Below, piece after piece: positions 45,376-58,712 of a DNA stretch of 64,000 nucleotides (positions are counted from its first letter, which is position 1; each line of letters opens with the position of its first letter). Below the pieces are notes generated by a model that was not told the DNA's origin, ran no database searches, and saw only the letters and a list, made by a program, of their open reading frames with translations. The position numbers and the translations under genes were made by a program. Source of the DNA: Symsagittifera roscoffensis (taxonomy: Eukaryota; Xenacoelomorpha; Acoela; Convolutidae); assembly GCF_963678635.1 (NCBI RefSeq), contig NC_087063.1, positions 48,493,220-48,557,219 on the forward strand, read 5' to 3'.

Positions 45376-45855
45376 TTTGGAAAAAAAAACAGTGTTTGTA
45401 GAAGAAAACTAAAATCGGAAAAACGGTCTTTTTTTTCAAAAAAAATTTCAAATGTTTTTGCAAATTTTTTTTTTAATTTTTCAAAATTTTGATTCCTAAA
45501 AAGGCGCAAAAAGTTAAAAATAATTTTGATGGATGAGTAAAACTAAGCTTTCGTAAGCCTGCATGCTGACCTGCTTAGTTGGAAATTAGACCAAAAATCA
45601 AAACTTTCAAACCGTTTTTTTTTTCGACAGAAACTTATTTTTTCTAATATTCGTTAATGTCGTTCGAACCACAACTGAAAAGCTTCAAAATGATAAACAA
45701 TTTGACCCATTCCGATCATTGTTTTTGGTATCTGATTTTGCGTTTTTCAATAGTTCGGAACAAATAAATGACCATATCGGTAAATCAAATTATGAAACAA
45801 TTTCGTAGCTGGTTGCGTCATGCCGCCTATCTCAATTGGTCGGAATAAATAATTT
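45376..45855. other. AT-rich flank of the satellite
   Basis: No gene. Near the satellite an 80-bp segment with ACCATATCGGTAAATC and TTTCGTAGCTGG...CGTCATG (45,771-45,826) is a diverged partial copy of the first bases of the satellite unit. Confidence 0.45.
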
Positions 45856-48800
45856 ACCATATCAGTACATCGATTTCTGAAACATTTTCGTAACTAACTC
45901 CGTCATGTTAAGTATTAACTGAGCGTAAAGGAAACTCATCAACGAATCAAATTGGAAGACTTATCATTCATATTGTGCAATACTTCATTTCATAAGCTGT
46001 AATCTTCAAATTACTACATTTTGCGCATAATTCCTAGCATGTTCGGGGTTGAACTAATGAAAAACGTTGTTACTTTGATAACATGATAACATAATTTTTT
46101 TTCAAAATGCCTTTTTGATTATACGAAAAAAAATTTTCTTAATTTTCAAAATTACTTATCAGGTAATTTCAGTTCTGGTTTGCTGATCTGGTCTGCTCGT
46201 TTTTGGGTTGCTGACATGTCGGTTTTTTACCTAAAACAAACCACAAACAAGAACAGTGTATAAAAATTGTATGTTTCACAAAGGAGTTTTTTAAGGTTTG
46301 TGTTTGGCACTGGAGGTTTTAACAAGCTCCCACTCTTCGGAAATTTATGAACTATCCCTGGCATTAAAAAAACCAATTTTCAATGATCATCCGCTGGATT
46401 TTGGTTGAATTGCGGTTTAAGAATAAAAAAAAACAAGATTTGAGGGAGTTTTTACCGAAAATATGATATATCCTTTCTGTCGACTATCTAAAAAAACATA
46501 TGCACTATAGCACTTTTCTGCTCAAGTTTTGTCGGTTTACTTGCCACATCACTAATTTTTCATGTGCTGTAAGCGAAGCTCATTATTGTCGCAAGCTTTG
46601 TTTATTATAGCATTCGGGAGGCTTAAAAGCGTTTCTTTTACAAAATCAATTTTTTCGGATCAACTGGTATCAGTGTGTTTTGCTTCAGCTTTGTATATAT
46701 TCGATTCAGTTACTGTTTTAATATCCAACTGTTTCACTGGGCATGTTTGTTTCAAATTTAACGAAATTTTTCTACGAGACTTACGAAAGTTTTGGTAGAC
46801 CTATTTTTCAATACTTTTCTTTGAATGCCGGAATTTTTCGTCATGCGCTGATTCTAAATTTGAACAAGGATAGTCGGTTACTGTGCAAGCAGCTTACTAT
46901 ATCAGTCCATCGATTTCTGAAACATTTTCGTGACTAGCTTCGTCATGTTAAGTATTAACTGAGCGTAAAGGAAACGCATCAACGAATCAAATTGGAAGAC
47001 TTATCATTCATATTGTGCAATATTTCATTTCATAAGCTGTAATCTTCAAATTACCACATTTTGCGCATAATTCCTAGCATGTTCAGGGTTGAACTAATGA
47101 AAAACGTTGTTACTTTGATAACATGATAACATAATTTTTTTTCAAAATGCCTTTTTGATTGAACAAAAAAACTTTTTTCGTAATTTTCAAAATTACATAT
47201 CAGGTAATTTCGGTTTTGGTTTGCTGACCTGGTCTGCTCGTTTTTGGGTTGCTGACATGTCGGTTTTTTTTACCTAAAACAAACCACAAACAACAACAGT
47301 GTATAAAAATTGTATGTTTCATAAAGGAGCTTTTTAAGGTTTGTGTTTGGCACTGGACGTTTTAACAAGCTCCCACTCTTCGGGAATTTATGAACTATCC
47401 CGGGCATTAAAAAAACCAACTTTCAATGATCATCCGATGGATTTTGGTTGAATTGCGGTTTAAGAATTAAAACAAAAACAAGATTTGAGGGAGTTTTTAC
47501 CGAAAATATGATATATCCTTTCTGTCGACTATCTAAAAAAACATATACACTATAGCACTTTTCTGCTCAAGTTTTGTCGGTTTACTTGCCACATCACGAA
47601 TTTTTCATGTGCTGTAAGCGAAGCTCATTATTGTCGCAAGCTTTGTTTATTATAGCATTCGGGAGGCTTAAAAGCGTTTCTTTTACAAAATCAATTTTTT
47701 CGGATCAACTGGTATCAGTGTGTTTTGCTTCAGCTTTGTATATATTCGATTCCGTTACTGTTTTAATATCCAACTGTTTCACTGGGCATGTTTGTTTCAA
47801 ATTTAACGAAATTTTTCTACGAGACTTACGAAAGTTTTGGTAGACCTATTTTTCAATACTTTTCTTTGAATGCCGGAATTTTTCGTCATGCGCTGATTCT
47901 AAATTTGAACAAGGATAGTCGGTTACTGTGCAAGCAGCTTACCATATCAGTCCATCGATTTCTGAAACATTTTCGTGACTAGCTTCGTCATGTTAAGTAT
48001 TAACTGAGCGTAAAGGAAACGCATCAACGAATCAAATTGGAAGACTTATCATTCATATTGTGCAATATTTCATTTCATAAGCTGTAATCTTCAAATTACC
48101 ACATTTTGCGCATAATTCCTAGCATGTTCAGGGTTGAACTAATGAAAAACGTTGTTACTTTGATAACATGATAATATAATTTTTTTTCAAAATGCCTTTT
48201 TGATTGAACAAAAAAATTTTTTTCGTAATTTTCAAAATTACATATCAGGTAATTTCGGTTTTGGTTTGCTGATCTGGTCTGCTCGTTTTTGGGTTGCTGA
48301 CATGTTGGTTTTTTTACCTAAAACAAACCACAAACAACAACAGTGTATAAAAATTGTATGTTTCATAAAGGAGCTTTTTAAGGTGTGTGTTTGGCACTGG
48401 ACGTTTTAACAAGCTCCCACTCTTCGGGAATTTATGAACTATCCCGGGCATTAAAAAAATCAACTTTCAATGATCATCCGCTGGATTTTGGTTGAATTGC
48501 GGTTTAAGAATTAAAACAAAAACAAGATTTGAGGGAGTTTTTACCGAAAATATGATATATCCTTTCTGTCGACTATCTAAAAAAACATATACACTATAGC
48601 ACTTTTCTGCTCAAGTTTTGTCGGCTTACTTGCCACATCACGAATTTTTCATGTGCTGTAAGCGAAGCGCATTATTGTCGCAAGCTTTGTTTATTATAGC
48701 ATTCGGGAGGCTTAAAAGCGTTTCTTTTACAAAATCAATTTTTTCGGATCAACTGGTATCAGTGTGTTTTGCTTCAGCTTTGTATATATTCGATTCCGTT

Positions 48801-51070
48801 ACTGTTTTAATATCCAACTGTTTCACTGGGCATGTTTGTTTCAAATTTAACGAAATTTTTCTACGAGACTTACGAAAGTTTTGGTAGACCTATTTTTCAA
48901 TACTTCTCTTTGAATGCCGGAATTTTTTGTCATGCGCTGATTCTAAATTTGAACAAGGATAGTCGGTTACTGTGCAAGCAGCTTACCATATCAGTCCATC
49001 GATTTCTGAAACATTTTCGTGACTAGCTTCGTCATGTTAAGTATTAACTGAGCGTAAAGGAAACGCATCAACGAATCAAATTGGAAGACTTATCATTCAT
49101 ATTGTGCAATATTTCATTTCATAAGCTGTAATCTTCAAATTACCACATTTTGCGCATAATTCCTAGCATGTTCAGGGTTGAACTAATGAAAAACGTTGTT
49201 ACTTTGATAACATGATAACATAATTTTTTTTCAAAATGCCTTTTTGATTGAACAAAAAAAATTTTTTCATAATTTTCAAAATTACATATCAGGTAATTTC
49301 GGTTTTGGTTTGCTGATCTGGTCTGCTCGTTTTTGGGTTGCTGACATGTCGTTTTTTTTACCTAAAACAAACCACAAACAACAACAGTGTATAAAAATTG
49401 TATGTTTCACAAAGGAGCTTTTTAAGGTTTGTGTTTGGCACTGGACCTTATAACAAGCTCCCACTCTTCGGGAATTTATGAACTATCCCGGGCATTAAAA
49501 AAACCAACTTTCAATGATCATCCGCTGGATTTTGGTTGAATTGCGGTTTAAAAATTAAAACAAAAACAAGATTTGACGGAGTTTTTACCAAAAATATGAT
49601 ATATCCTTTCTGTCGACTATCTAAAAAAACATATACACTATAGCACTTTTCTGCTCAAGTTTTGTCGGCTTACTTGCCACATCACGAATTTTTCATGTGC
49701 TGTAAGCGAAGCTCATTATTGTCGCAAGCTTTGTTTATTATTGCATTCGGGAGGCTTAAAAACGTTTCTTTTACAAAATCAATTTTTTCGGATCAACTGG
49801 TATCAGTGTTTTGCTTCAGCTTTGTATATATTCGATTCCGTTACTGTTTTAATATCCAACTTTTTCACTGGGCATGTTTGTTTCAAATTTAACAAAATTT
49901 TCTACGAGACTTACGAAAGTTTTGGTGGACCTATTTTTCAATACTTTTCTTTGAATGCCGGAATTTTTCGTCATGCGCTGATTCTAAATTTGAACAAGGA
50001 TAGTCGGTTACTGTGCAAGCAGCTTACCATATCAAACCATCGATTTCTGAAACATTTTCGTGAGTAGCTTCGTCATGTTAAGTATTAACTGAGCGTAAAG
50101 GAAACGCATCAACGAATCAAATTGGAAGACTTATCATTGATATTGTGCAATATTTCATTTCATAAGCTGTAATCTTCAAATTACCACATTTTGCGCATAA
50201 TTCCTAATATGTTCAGGGTTGAACTAATGAAAAACGTTGTTACTTTGATAACATGATAACATAATTTTTTTTCAAAATGCCTTTTTGATTGAACAAAAAA
50301 AATTTTTTCGTAATTTTCAAAATTACATATCAGGTAATTTCGGTTTTGGTTTGCTGATCTGGTCTGCTCGTTTTTGGGTTGCTGACATGTCGGTTTTTTT
50401 TACCTAAAACAAACCACAAACAACAACAGTGTAAAAAATTGTATTTTTCACAAAGGAGCTTTTTAAGGTTTATGTTTGGCACTGGACGTTTTAACAAGCT
50501 CCCACTCTTCGGGAATTTATGAACTATCCCGGGCATTAAAAAAACCAACTTTCAATGATCATCCGCTGGATTTTGGTTGAATTGCGGTTTAAGAATTAAA
50601 ACAAAAACAAGATTTGAGGGAGTTTTTACCGAAAATTTGATATATCCTTTCTGTCGACTATCTAAAAAAAACATATACACTATAGCACTTTTCTGCTCAA
50701 GTTTTGTCGGCTTACTTGCCACATCACGAATTTTTCATGTGCTGTAAGCGAAGCTCATTATTGTCGCAAGCTTTGTTTATTATAGCCTTCGGGAGGCTTA
50801 AAGCGTTTCTTTTACAAAATCAATTTTTTCGATCAACTGTTATCAGTCGGTTTTGCTTCAGCTTTGTATATATTCGACTCCGTTACTGTTTTAATATCCA
50901 ACTGTTTCACTGGGCATGTTTGTTTCAAATTTAACGAAATTTTTCTACGAGACTTACGGAAGTTTTTGGTAGACCTATTTTTTCAATACTTTTCTTTGAA
51001 TGCCGAATTTTTTCGTCATGTGATGATTCTAAATTTAAACAAGGATAGTCGGTTGCTGTGCAAGCAGCTT
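45856..51070 (+). repeat. 1,044-bp satellite, five tandem copies
   Basis: The start word ACCATATCAG (or ACTATATCAG) lies at 45,856, 46,896, 47,941, 48,985 and 50,026, giving unit lengths of about 1,040-1,045 bp. Copies 2 to 4 are almost identical; copy 1 is the most diverged in its first 600 bp. Copy 5 is the most indel-rich at its right end and stops at AAGCAGCTT (51,070). Recurrent frames such as MFVSNLTKFFYETYESFGRP and LPHHEFFMCCKRSSLLSQAL are carried along in each unit. They are frameshifted in some copies, so coding is unlikely. Confidence 0.95.
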
Positions 51071-52636
51071 AGAATGTTCCGAAGATATTCATAAAAAATA
51101 GAAATAATGTTTTTGTTTTTCCACTTTTCTTCAAGTTAATGTCGCTGTTAGCTGATGGTATGTTTCGAGAACTATACGATTACGTAGAAAAGTAATAATT
51201 AAGGTATGATTGAGAATATTTGTCATTAAAAATGAAAAAATATATAACAAAAAAATAAGAAAAAACTTGAAAAAAATTTTTCATTTGTTTTGCACAAAAT
51301 TTTGATTTTAAAAAAACGTAAAATCAGGTTATTTATGGTGAAGGTCTAAAATGAACAGTCATTTTCCGTAGGTCTAAAGTTTTTCTCGACACTGGGACAA
51401 CTTCTCGAAAATTTTTAAATGTATTTTGAATGACGACTGAAAGGACCTTGATATGATATATCTTTCTGCTTATTCCGATGATCTTTTGTGAAACCTGATT
51501 TTGCGCGGAAAACGAGAAAAAAAAGCAAACACACCAGATTACAAAGTTCCTCCCCATTTTCACTGGTCGGAACATAAGAGTTTCTACTAGGCACAGATAC
51601 ATAATTTCGCAGTTAAGATCTATCTTAGGTCATATTATTACCTTTATAAATCTTGAATTGTTGGGCACATTTACGTTAATTCTTTCTCTTCCTCGGAATC
51701 TTTGCTCAAAATCATTCATGTGGTGTAGCATGCAAAAAACACCAGACGTACGATTTATTTTTGTATGAATAAGAGAACTCATTTAAACGAAAAATTCTTG
51801 CATCGATTTTTGTAGCGTTTTTCTTGGCCTTTCATACCTTGAAAATGTTGTACGGAGATTTTATAGTTAGCAGTTTTTCATTGTTTGGATTTGTTTGACT
51901 AACATACTTCCATTACCTAGACTTTTTTGTGATTTTAATTCGCTTCCTTTTTTTGTGTTTTTTTTGTAACCTTGATTTTATCAAAATAGCTTCAACAACC
52001 TAATTAAAAGTACTTGCTTTTTGAGATATGCTACTCACTAATAATTAGCACTATTGCTATTAATTTTGGTTACGCCCGACATCCGATAGCCGTCCAAATG
52101 AACCAAAAAAAAAATTAAGAAATTTTTCACAAAATGTTCATTATGCTCAGTTTCAAGATGGTTTAAAATATTTTGAAAAATGAAAATGGATTATCGATAA
52201 AACAGAAATAAAAAATTAAATTATCAATGTCCTATTTTTCCTTAAAATTTCATGATGTTCGAACTGTACAAGCAAAGAGAAATTTAATACACCTTAAGCA
52301 CACCAAAAAAGTTAAGCGCAACAAAGAGAAGTTAAGCCCAAAAAATGGCTAAGATTGGAAGCTTAGGAAACATGAATTTTTCGATGATTGTTCCAATTTT
52401 TTCGAATGTGGCCGAAATACATTGATCCGCTTGTTATTCAATTCTCTGAAAAACCCATGTGCATGGAAGCCAAATTTTTTTTAGCCAACGTGAGCAGTTT
52501 CGATTTGAAACGAATAAATTTTGTCGACCTTTTAAGTTTCGTTTTTTGTCGAAATTGCGGAAATTGAAATTTCGGTTCTTTATTCATGGTGTTCTAGATA
52601 TCCATGATCTTCTAAATTTTTCGCTGATTCATTTTG
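50701..52636 (+). repeat. 1,936-bp composite unit, first copy
   Basis: It starts at GTTTTGTCGGCTTACTTGCC within the last 1,044-bp satellite copy and continues through 1.57 kb of different sequence to TCGCTGATTCATTTTG. It repeats nearly unchanged at 52,637. The first 370 bp are therefore satellite sequence that was copied as part of the larger unit. Frames at 51,333-51,602 (-) and 52,459-52,683 (+) repeat in the second copy and have no recognisable product. Confidence 0.95.
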
Positions 52637-54575
52637 GTTTTGTCGGCTTACTTGCCACATCACGAATTTTTCATGTGCTGTAAGCGAAGCTCATTATTGT
52701 CGCAAGCTTTGTTTATTATAGCCTTCGGGAGGCTTAAAGCGTTTCTTTTACAAAATCAATTTTTTGGATCAACTGTTATCAGTCGGTTTTGCTTCAGCTT
52801 TGTATATATTCGACTCCGTTACTGTTTTAATATCCAACTGTTTCACTGGGCATGTTTGTTTCAAATTTAACGAAATTTTTCTACGAGACTTACGGAAGTT
52901 TTTGGTAGACCTATTTTTTCAATACTTTTCTTTGAATGCCGAATTTTTTCGTCATGTGATGATTCTAAATTTAAACAAGGATAGTCGGTTGCTGTGCAAG
53001 CAGCTTAGAATGTTCCGAAGATATTCATAAAAAATAGAAATAATGTTTTTGTTTTTCCACTTTTCTTCAAGTTAATGTCGCTGTTAGTTGATGGTATGTT
53101 TCGAGAACTATACGATTACGTAGAAAAGTAATAATTAAGGTATGATTGACAATATTTGTCATTAAAAATGAAAAAATATATAACAAAAAAATAAGAAAAA
53201 ACTTGAAAAAAAATTTTCATTTGTTTTGCACAAAATTTTGATTTTAAAAAAACGTAAAATCAGGTTATTTATGGTGAAGGTCTAAAATGAACAGTCATTT
53301 TCCGTAGGTCTAAAGTTTTTCTCGACACTGGGACAACTTCTCGAAAATTTTTAAATGTATTTTGAATGACGACTGAAAGGACCTTGATATGATATATCTT
53401 TCTGCTTATTCCGATGATCTTTTGTGAAACCTGATTTTGCGCGGAAAACGAGAAAAAAAAGCAAACACACCAGATTACAAAGTTCCTCCCCATTTTCACT
53501 GGTCGGAACATAAGAGTTTCTACTAGGCACAGATACATAATTTCGCAGTTAAGATCTATCTTAGGTCATATTATTACCTTTATAAATCTTGAATTGTTGG
53601 GCACATTTACGTTAATTCTTTCTCTTCCTCGGAATCTTTGCTCAAAATCATTCATGTGGTGTAGCATGCAAAAAACACCAGACGTACGATTTATTTTTGT
53701 ATGAATAAGAGAACTCATTTAAACGAAAAATTCTTGCATCGATTTTTGTAGCGTTTTTCTTGGCCTTTCATACCTTGAAAATGTTGTACGGAGATTTTAT
53801 AGTTAGCAGTTTTTCATTGTTTGGATTTGTTTGACTAACATACTTCCATTACCTAGACTTTTTGTGATTTTAATTCGCTTCCTTTTTTTGTGTTTTTTTT
53901 GTAACCTTGATTTTATCAAAATAGCTTCAACAACCTAATTAAAAGTACTTGCTTTTTGAGATATGCTACTCACTAATAATTAGCACTATTGCTATTAATT
54001 TTGGTTACGCCCGACATCCGATAGCCGTCCAAATGAACCAAAAAAAAATTAAGAAATTTTTCACAAAATGTTCATTATGCTCAGTTTCAAGATGGTTTAA
54101 AATATTTTGAAAAATGAAAATGGATTATCGATAAAACAGAAATAAAAAATTAAATTATCAATGTCCTATTTTTCCTTAAAATTTCATGATGTTCGAACTG
54201 TACAAGCAAAGAGAAATTTAATACACCTTAAGCACACCAAAAAAGTTAAGCGCAACAAAGAGAAGTTTAGCCCAAAAAATGGCTAAGATTGGAAGCTTAG
54301 GAAACATGAATTTTTCGATGATTGTTCCAATTTTTTCGAATTCTTTCGAATGTGGCCGAAATACATTGATCCGCTTGTTATTCAATTCTCTGAAAAACCC
54401 ATGTGCATGGAAGCCAAAATTTTTTTAGCCAACGTGAGCAGTTTCGATTTGAAACGAATAAATTTTGTCGACCTTTTAAGTTTCGTTTTTTGTCGAAATT
54501 GCGGAAATTGAAATTTCGGTTCTTTATTCATGGTGTTCTAGATATCCATGATCTTCTAAATTTTTCGCTGATTCA
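52637..54575 (+). repeat. 1,936-bp composite unit, second copy
   Basis: Begins again at GTTTTGTCGGCTTACTTGCC (52,637) and ends about 54,575 after TCGCTGATTCATTTTG. Differences from the first copy are few: single substitutions, homopolymer length changes, and a small duplication of TTTTTTCGAAT-type sequence at about 54,332-54,350. Confidence 0.95.
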
Positions 54576-55680
54576 TTTTGATTTTGCTGGTAACTGGACA
54601 AGCAAAGAGAAGTTTAGTAAACCTGTACAATTTTGGTTTTTAATTAATGATTTTGTCGTTCAAAGAGAAGTTTAGCCCAAAAGAGAAAAAAGGCTAAACG
54701 TGAAAAGTTGTTTTCGACAACTTCTTCCATTTTTTTCAAATTGTTTCAAATGGGGCTGTAATGAATTTACCCATTTGCTAATCAAAATTCAGAATAACTT
54801 GTGGTTTATTTAAGTGGAAGACCACCTCGAATATGCTCGAAAATGCCGTGTATGGACGCTTAAGCTGTTTTTAGCGCACCTGCACAAATTTGACTATTAT
54901 ATAATTTTTTAAACCTAAGTTTTAAATTTTGAATTTTATTCATCATGTCTTATAAATTTATGATTTCCTAAATGTTCTTTTTTCTCGTAACTGGAGAAGC
55001 AAAGATAAGTTTAGCCTGAAAAAGACAAATGGCTACAAGAAGACATCGTGAGTTTTTCCATGATTATTGCGAATACTTGTTCCATCTTTTTGAGATTTTT
55101 TCCGAATTAGGCTGAGCTTAAATACAAAAAAAAATTTCTATCTTTCTCCTTTTGAAGTAAGAGATTACAGTTTGAAAGTTCATGCAGTTTTTAGTACACC
55201 AGCACAATTTCGACTTTTAATCAAATTTTTTAATCGACTTCGTAAGTTTCGATTTTTATCGAATGATTTTGTCAATTTCTAGGTTTCAAATTTGATCCGG
55301 AGAAAAATGGCTCAAAGGAAACAAATGCAAGTAAAAGAGAAAAAGGCTTCTTGCGAAAAGTTAGGACATCATGAATTTTGAGTTTCAGTTTTTACGATTT
55401 ATTTTTGCGATGTAAATACTTTTATCAAACAATTTTGGTGACTTTTTATGTTTTAATTTTATTTCAAAATCGAAAAATGGTAAAAACAATTGCAAGTTAG
55501 GATCAAAAGAGAAAATTGGCTATCAGTGAAAAGATAGAACATCATGAATTTTTCCGACTACTTGTTCCAACTTTGTTTCAGGTTGCTCCAAATCTGGTTG
55601 AAATGAATTTCCAAATGAAAATCATGTTCTAACTTATTTATTTTGAAATTAGTGAGTTATGATCTATTGGTTATACTCGT
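54576..55680 (+). repeat. Decayed repeats related to the end of the 1,936-bp unit
   Basis: The block GCAAAGAGAAGTTTAGCCCA ... ATGAATTTTTC ... TTGTTCCAA is found at 52,320 and 54,255 in the composite unit. It recurs in weaker form near 54,600, 54,660, 55,000, 55,310 and 55,500. Spacing is irregular, roughly 200-350 bp. No gene. Confidence 0.6.
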
Positions 55681-55689
55681 AGAGTAATT

Positions 55690-57752
55690 TCAGTTAAGGT
55701 ACACCGTCTGCTCGTCACGCTATCTTATTTTCGGCCGGATAGATTCGTGCAACTTCTTAGTCTAATACCGATCTTAGTCTAAATAGATCTAGTGTATACT
55801 GGTTTATGCGAGTTAGTTCTTGGAGTTTATCCAGAAGGAGAACAACTGTATTCAAAGTTTTAATTAAATTGTCTGGTGCTGAAACTACAAGTAGTTTCAG
55901 CACTTACAAATAAGTGTCACGTTAGAGATGGAATATGATTGGTTAGTTATAAATATTTTATAGTGATAATCCATCAATTATAAAACTGGTTTATAAATAC
56001 TAGTTTAGAACTGGTTCCATGAGGGGATTACGAAGAATCCGGTTTAGAGTTTTTAGTTTTGAATTGTTTGATGTAGTTTCTTTTTGAAGTTGCGAGCATT
56101 GACTTCTTGGAAAGAGGAGAAGTGTGGTTGTTTGTGTTTGACGGAGGAAGATTGTTTTGTTCGTGTTTCAAGATGGGTCTCGTTGATCGTGGTAGTCTTA
56201 GGTGATTGTGCCAAGACTTCTGATCGATGCAATGATGTATCGATTTCGTTAAGTTTAGAACGAGACTACGTGCAGGGTGAAGTTTGACTTTTCCGTGTGA
56301 AGTGACTAGGATCGTTACGTGTAGTCAACATCGAGTTGGCCATTGGTCTGGTTCAATGGTTTTCCTCTGCTGCGATGTTGAGTCCATACCTTAAATCCTT
56401 TGACGGTAGTGACTTTAGGATGCATATCGAATAGATTAGCCATTCCAAAGTTGTAATGTAGTTGGGTTGTCATCTCCTTTGCTGCTCGTTCCTTGGACTC
56501 TAAGAAATCTTTGCATACTGCATTTATGGTTTACATATATAATTACCTTCTATTAATTTGAGTTTTAGTTATGATTTCTTATTAATTGTTATCGCAAAAG
56601 CGTTTTACTTTAGTTTGGTAACAAAACTGCACTTTTGAGCACTTCTTGGCAAAAATAGAATGTGGGTCACAAAGCGTGGTTGTAGCGCGGTGGGTTAGGC
56701 CGGCTATAGAGCATGCTCAGGACGTCCCTCTGGTTGGTGAGGCCAGGAGTGTGGGTTTATTTTTATGGTCTCTTTGTGCAGAGTCTCTTTTTGTGGTCAA
56801 CCTTTTGTTTCGTTTTTATTACTACTTTTTCTCTTTTTTGGTTTTGGCTGTGTCCTTTTCTCAAAAATAGAATCTTTTGGTTTGGGTTTGTCTTTCGAAT
56901 TTTTGTGTTTTGTTTGGCTGTGGTGAAACATGAAAAAGGGTTTTCAAAAGAACAATTTATCCAGTTTTAATCTGGTTTTAATATGGTTTGGAAACCGTGG
57001 GTTTTTCTTTCTTAGTCATGCTATTAGTTTGTGGTTTTGTGACGTCAGTAAGCTGCGTTGGTTATTTCAGTTTATCATATAATTCCTTTCAACCGTGTAA
57101 AACGTGTGAAAACAAGTTAGAGGTGTTATCAAGGAAAGTTGGAACTTAAAATTCATTATTTAAACAATTCTTCGTGGGTGAGCTGTGCGAATGTGGAAAA
57201 AGTGTGTGATTTATGGGCTAGTGAATGATTCAAATTTATAAAAGAAGCGTCTTGTAAAAAGGTTAGTACTCTTTAATTTTATTGCAATTTTTCTGAATTT
57301 AATACATTGAAATATTAATTTTACTGCTTTGGGAGTTCAAATTTATGAAAATACTGCTGTGTAGAAAAGAATTTTACTGCTTTTGCTTACATACTGCAAT
57401 TTGTTCAATTTAATTTAAAATTGATAGAGAAGAGTTTGCAATTTTCTATTTGTTTTTATTTAGTTTAGATGATTGAGTGATGAAATATAGAAAGAAAAAT
57501 GAATCATTTTTAAAGAATGGTCAGTTGTGTTTGAAATTTTTTAGTTAAAAATACTTAACTATACTATCTAAGGGTCATCGTCGGCAGAAAATCCATTTGG
57601 GAAAACATTTGAATTGTGTCCGATGATGTTAGGAGTTTAACAAGCAAGCGGGACGATTTATTGAATTTGGAGGAGAGGCCATAGAAGTTCGAGTGCTTTG
57701 ATAATTTTTTGCTCTTCACTACTTAGTGAGAGTTCATGCGGTGTGTTTTGGA
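55690..57752 (-). other. Presumed 3' LTR / 3' untranslated region of the retroelement
   Basis: After the last retroelement frame (ending 57,753 on the minus strand) the sequence is non-coding and includes stretches more GC-rich than the flanks (56,080-56,520 and 56,640-56,760). A purine run on the minus strand (GAGAAAAGGACAC, about 56,863-56,851) could be a polypurine tract. LTR ends were not located, because the other LTR would be outside the window. Short plus-strand frames at 56,084-56,970 have no recognisable product. Confidence 0.35.
55876..55916. other. Two adjoining perfect hairpins
   Basis: GTGCTGAAACTAC (55,876-55,888), two A, then its exact complement GTAGTTTCAGCAC (55,891-55,903). 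The last three bases also start a second hairpin, CACTTA CAAA TAAGTG (55,901-55,916). The hairpins share CAC and cannot both form fully. They sit in the presumed LTR region of the retroelement to the right. Confidence 0.8.
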
Positions 57753-58712
57753 TTAGGTTATAAAGCTTATGGTTATAATTAGTTTGTGAATATATTCTAG
57801 GATTGGGACTTCGACGGGCTGTATATATTTGTGGGGGACAATTAGTGGGCGAGATTCATCAACCTTGGAAATTCTGGTTAGTGGGCAGAATATATACATT
57901 TGTCTTATGGGGTCGTAATTTCGGATGATGCCTTGCATATTAGTGTCTTTATACATGATGTGAAATTTAAGGAGAATGGTGAATTGCTTTTCATGAAGTG
58001 CTGTGGTTAGGTGATGTAGTCGAGTTTGACATGACTCATTGTCCTCTTGGTTATTATATAATGGAAGTGATAATGGTTTGATGAAATGGTAATATGAGGT
58101 CCATGAAAGTGGGGGAAACAAGGCATGTTCGTCAACGTAACTTCGTTGATCGTTGTTAGTAGCTTGATGGTAATTGTATTGTGGAAAAAATGGTAAGCAT
58201 ATTCGTAGGAATTCTTTTGTGTTAGTGTGAATTGGATGAACGGAAAGCATTCGAGGAGGTGGGGGTTGGGAAGCATTGGGGGTGTTGGGATGTTTTCGTT
58301 TAAATACTCGGTGGCCTCGGGTTTCTTCAGTTGTGGATGCTAGGTTGGAGGATTCGGAGGATGTAATGGTTTACGATAAGTGATGAATTTTTAGTGTGTT
58401 AGGGTTCTGAACCTGTTGTTCTAGGGTTATAAAATTATCAAGTTTGTTTTCGAGTTCTTCATCAACGGGTCTATGGAGGTCATGTGGGTCGCTGGTCATT
58501 GGGGAGAGAATTGGAGTTGCATCAGTGTAGAAAGAAGGGTCTGGGGAAGTTTCATCGGGAGTTGGGGTATGGAGCGGGCGAAAGGGGGGTTGCCAAAAAG
58601 TGGACGGGCTGGGCTTGGAATTTTCGAATTCGTCTGGGGTTTCAATATCAGAATTGTTAAATTGTGAGATGGAGTGATAAACTGTGTGTGTAGAATTGTC
58701 ATCAGAATCCAT
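57753..58712 (-). pseudogene. Retroelement accessory frame, unknown function, one stop
   Basis: One minus-strand frame runs from ATG 58,712 (MDSDDNSTHT) to the stop at 57,753. It is 320 codons and is broken only by a TAA at 58,373-58,371. The first third is acidic and Ser/Pro/Thr-rich, with a short helical stretch before the stop (EELENKLDNFITLEQQVQN). A Pro-rich linker follows. The last 165 codons look globular, with aromatic residues and motifs such as SWTSYYHFIKPLSLPLYNNQ, FHIMYKDTNMQGIIRNYDP and FCPLTRISKVDESRPLI. There is no signal peptide or clear membrane segment. It lies between env and the presumed 3' LTR, in the place where retroviruses carry accessory genes. I recognise no family. 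The single interruption against many in env suggests either later decay or selection. Confidence 0.6.

Noticed and set aside
46562-53030. Recurrent frames MFVSNLTKFF..., LPHHEFFMCCK... in the satellite as a gene family
   Set aside because: They repeat only because the satellite repeats, are frameshifted in copies 4 and 5, overlap each other, and have no domain features.
56640-56760. tRNA or SINE head (TAGCGCGGTGGGTTAGGCC)
   Set aside because: A-box-like word only; B box and arms do not match.
58473-58667. Plus-strand frame MEVMWVAGHWGENW
   Set aside because: Shadow of the minus-strand accessory frame.
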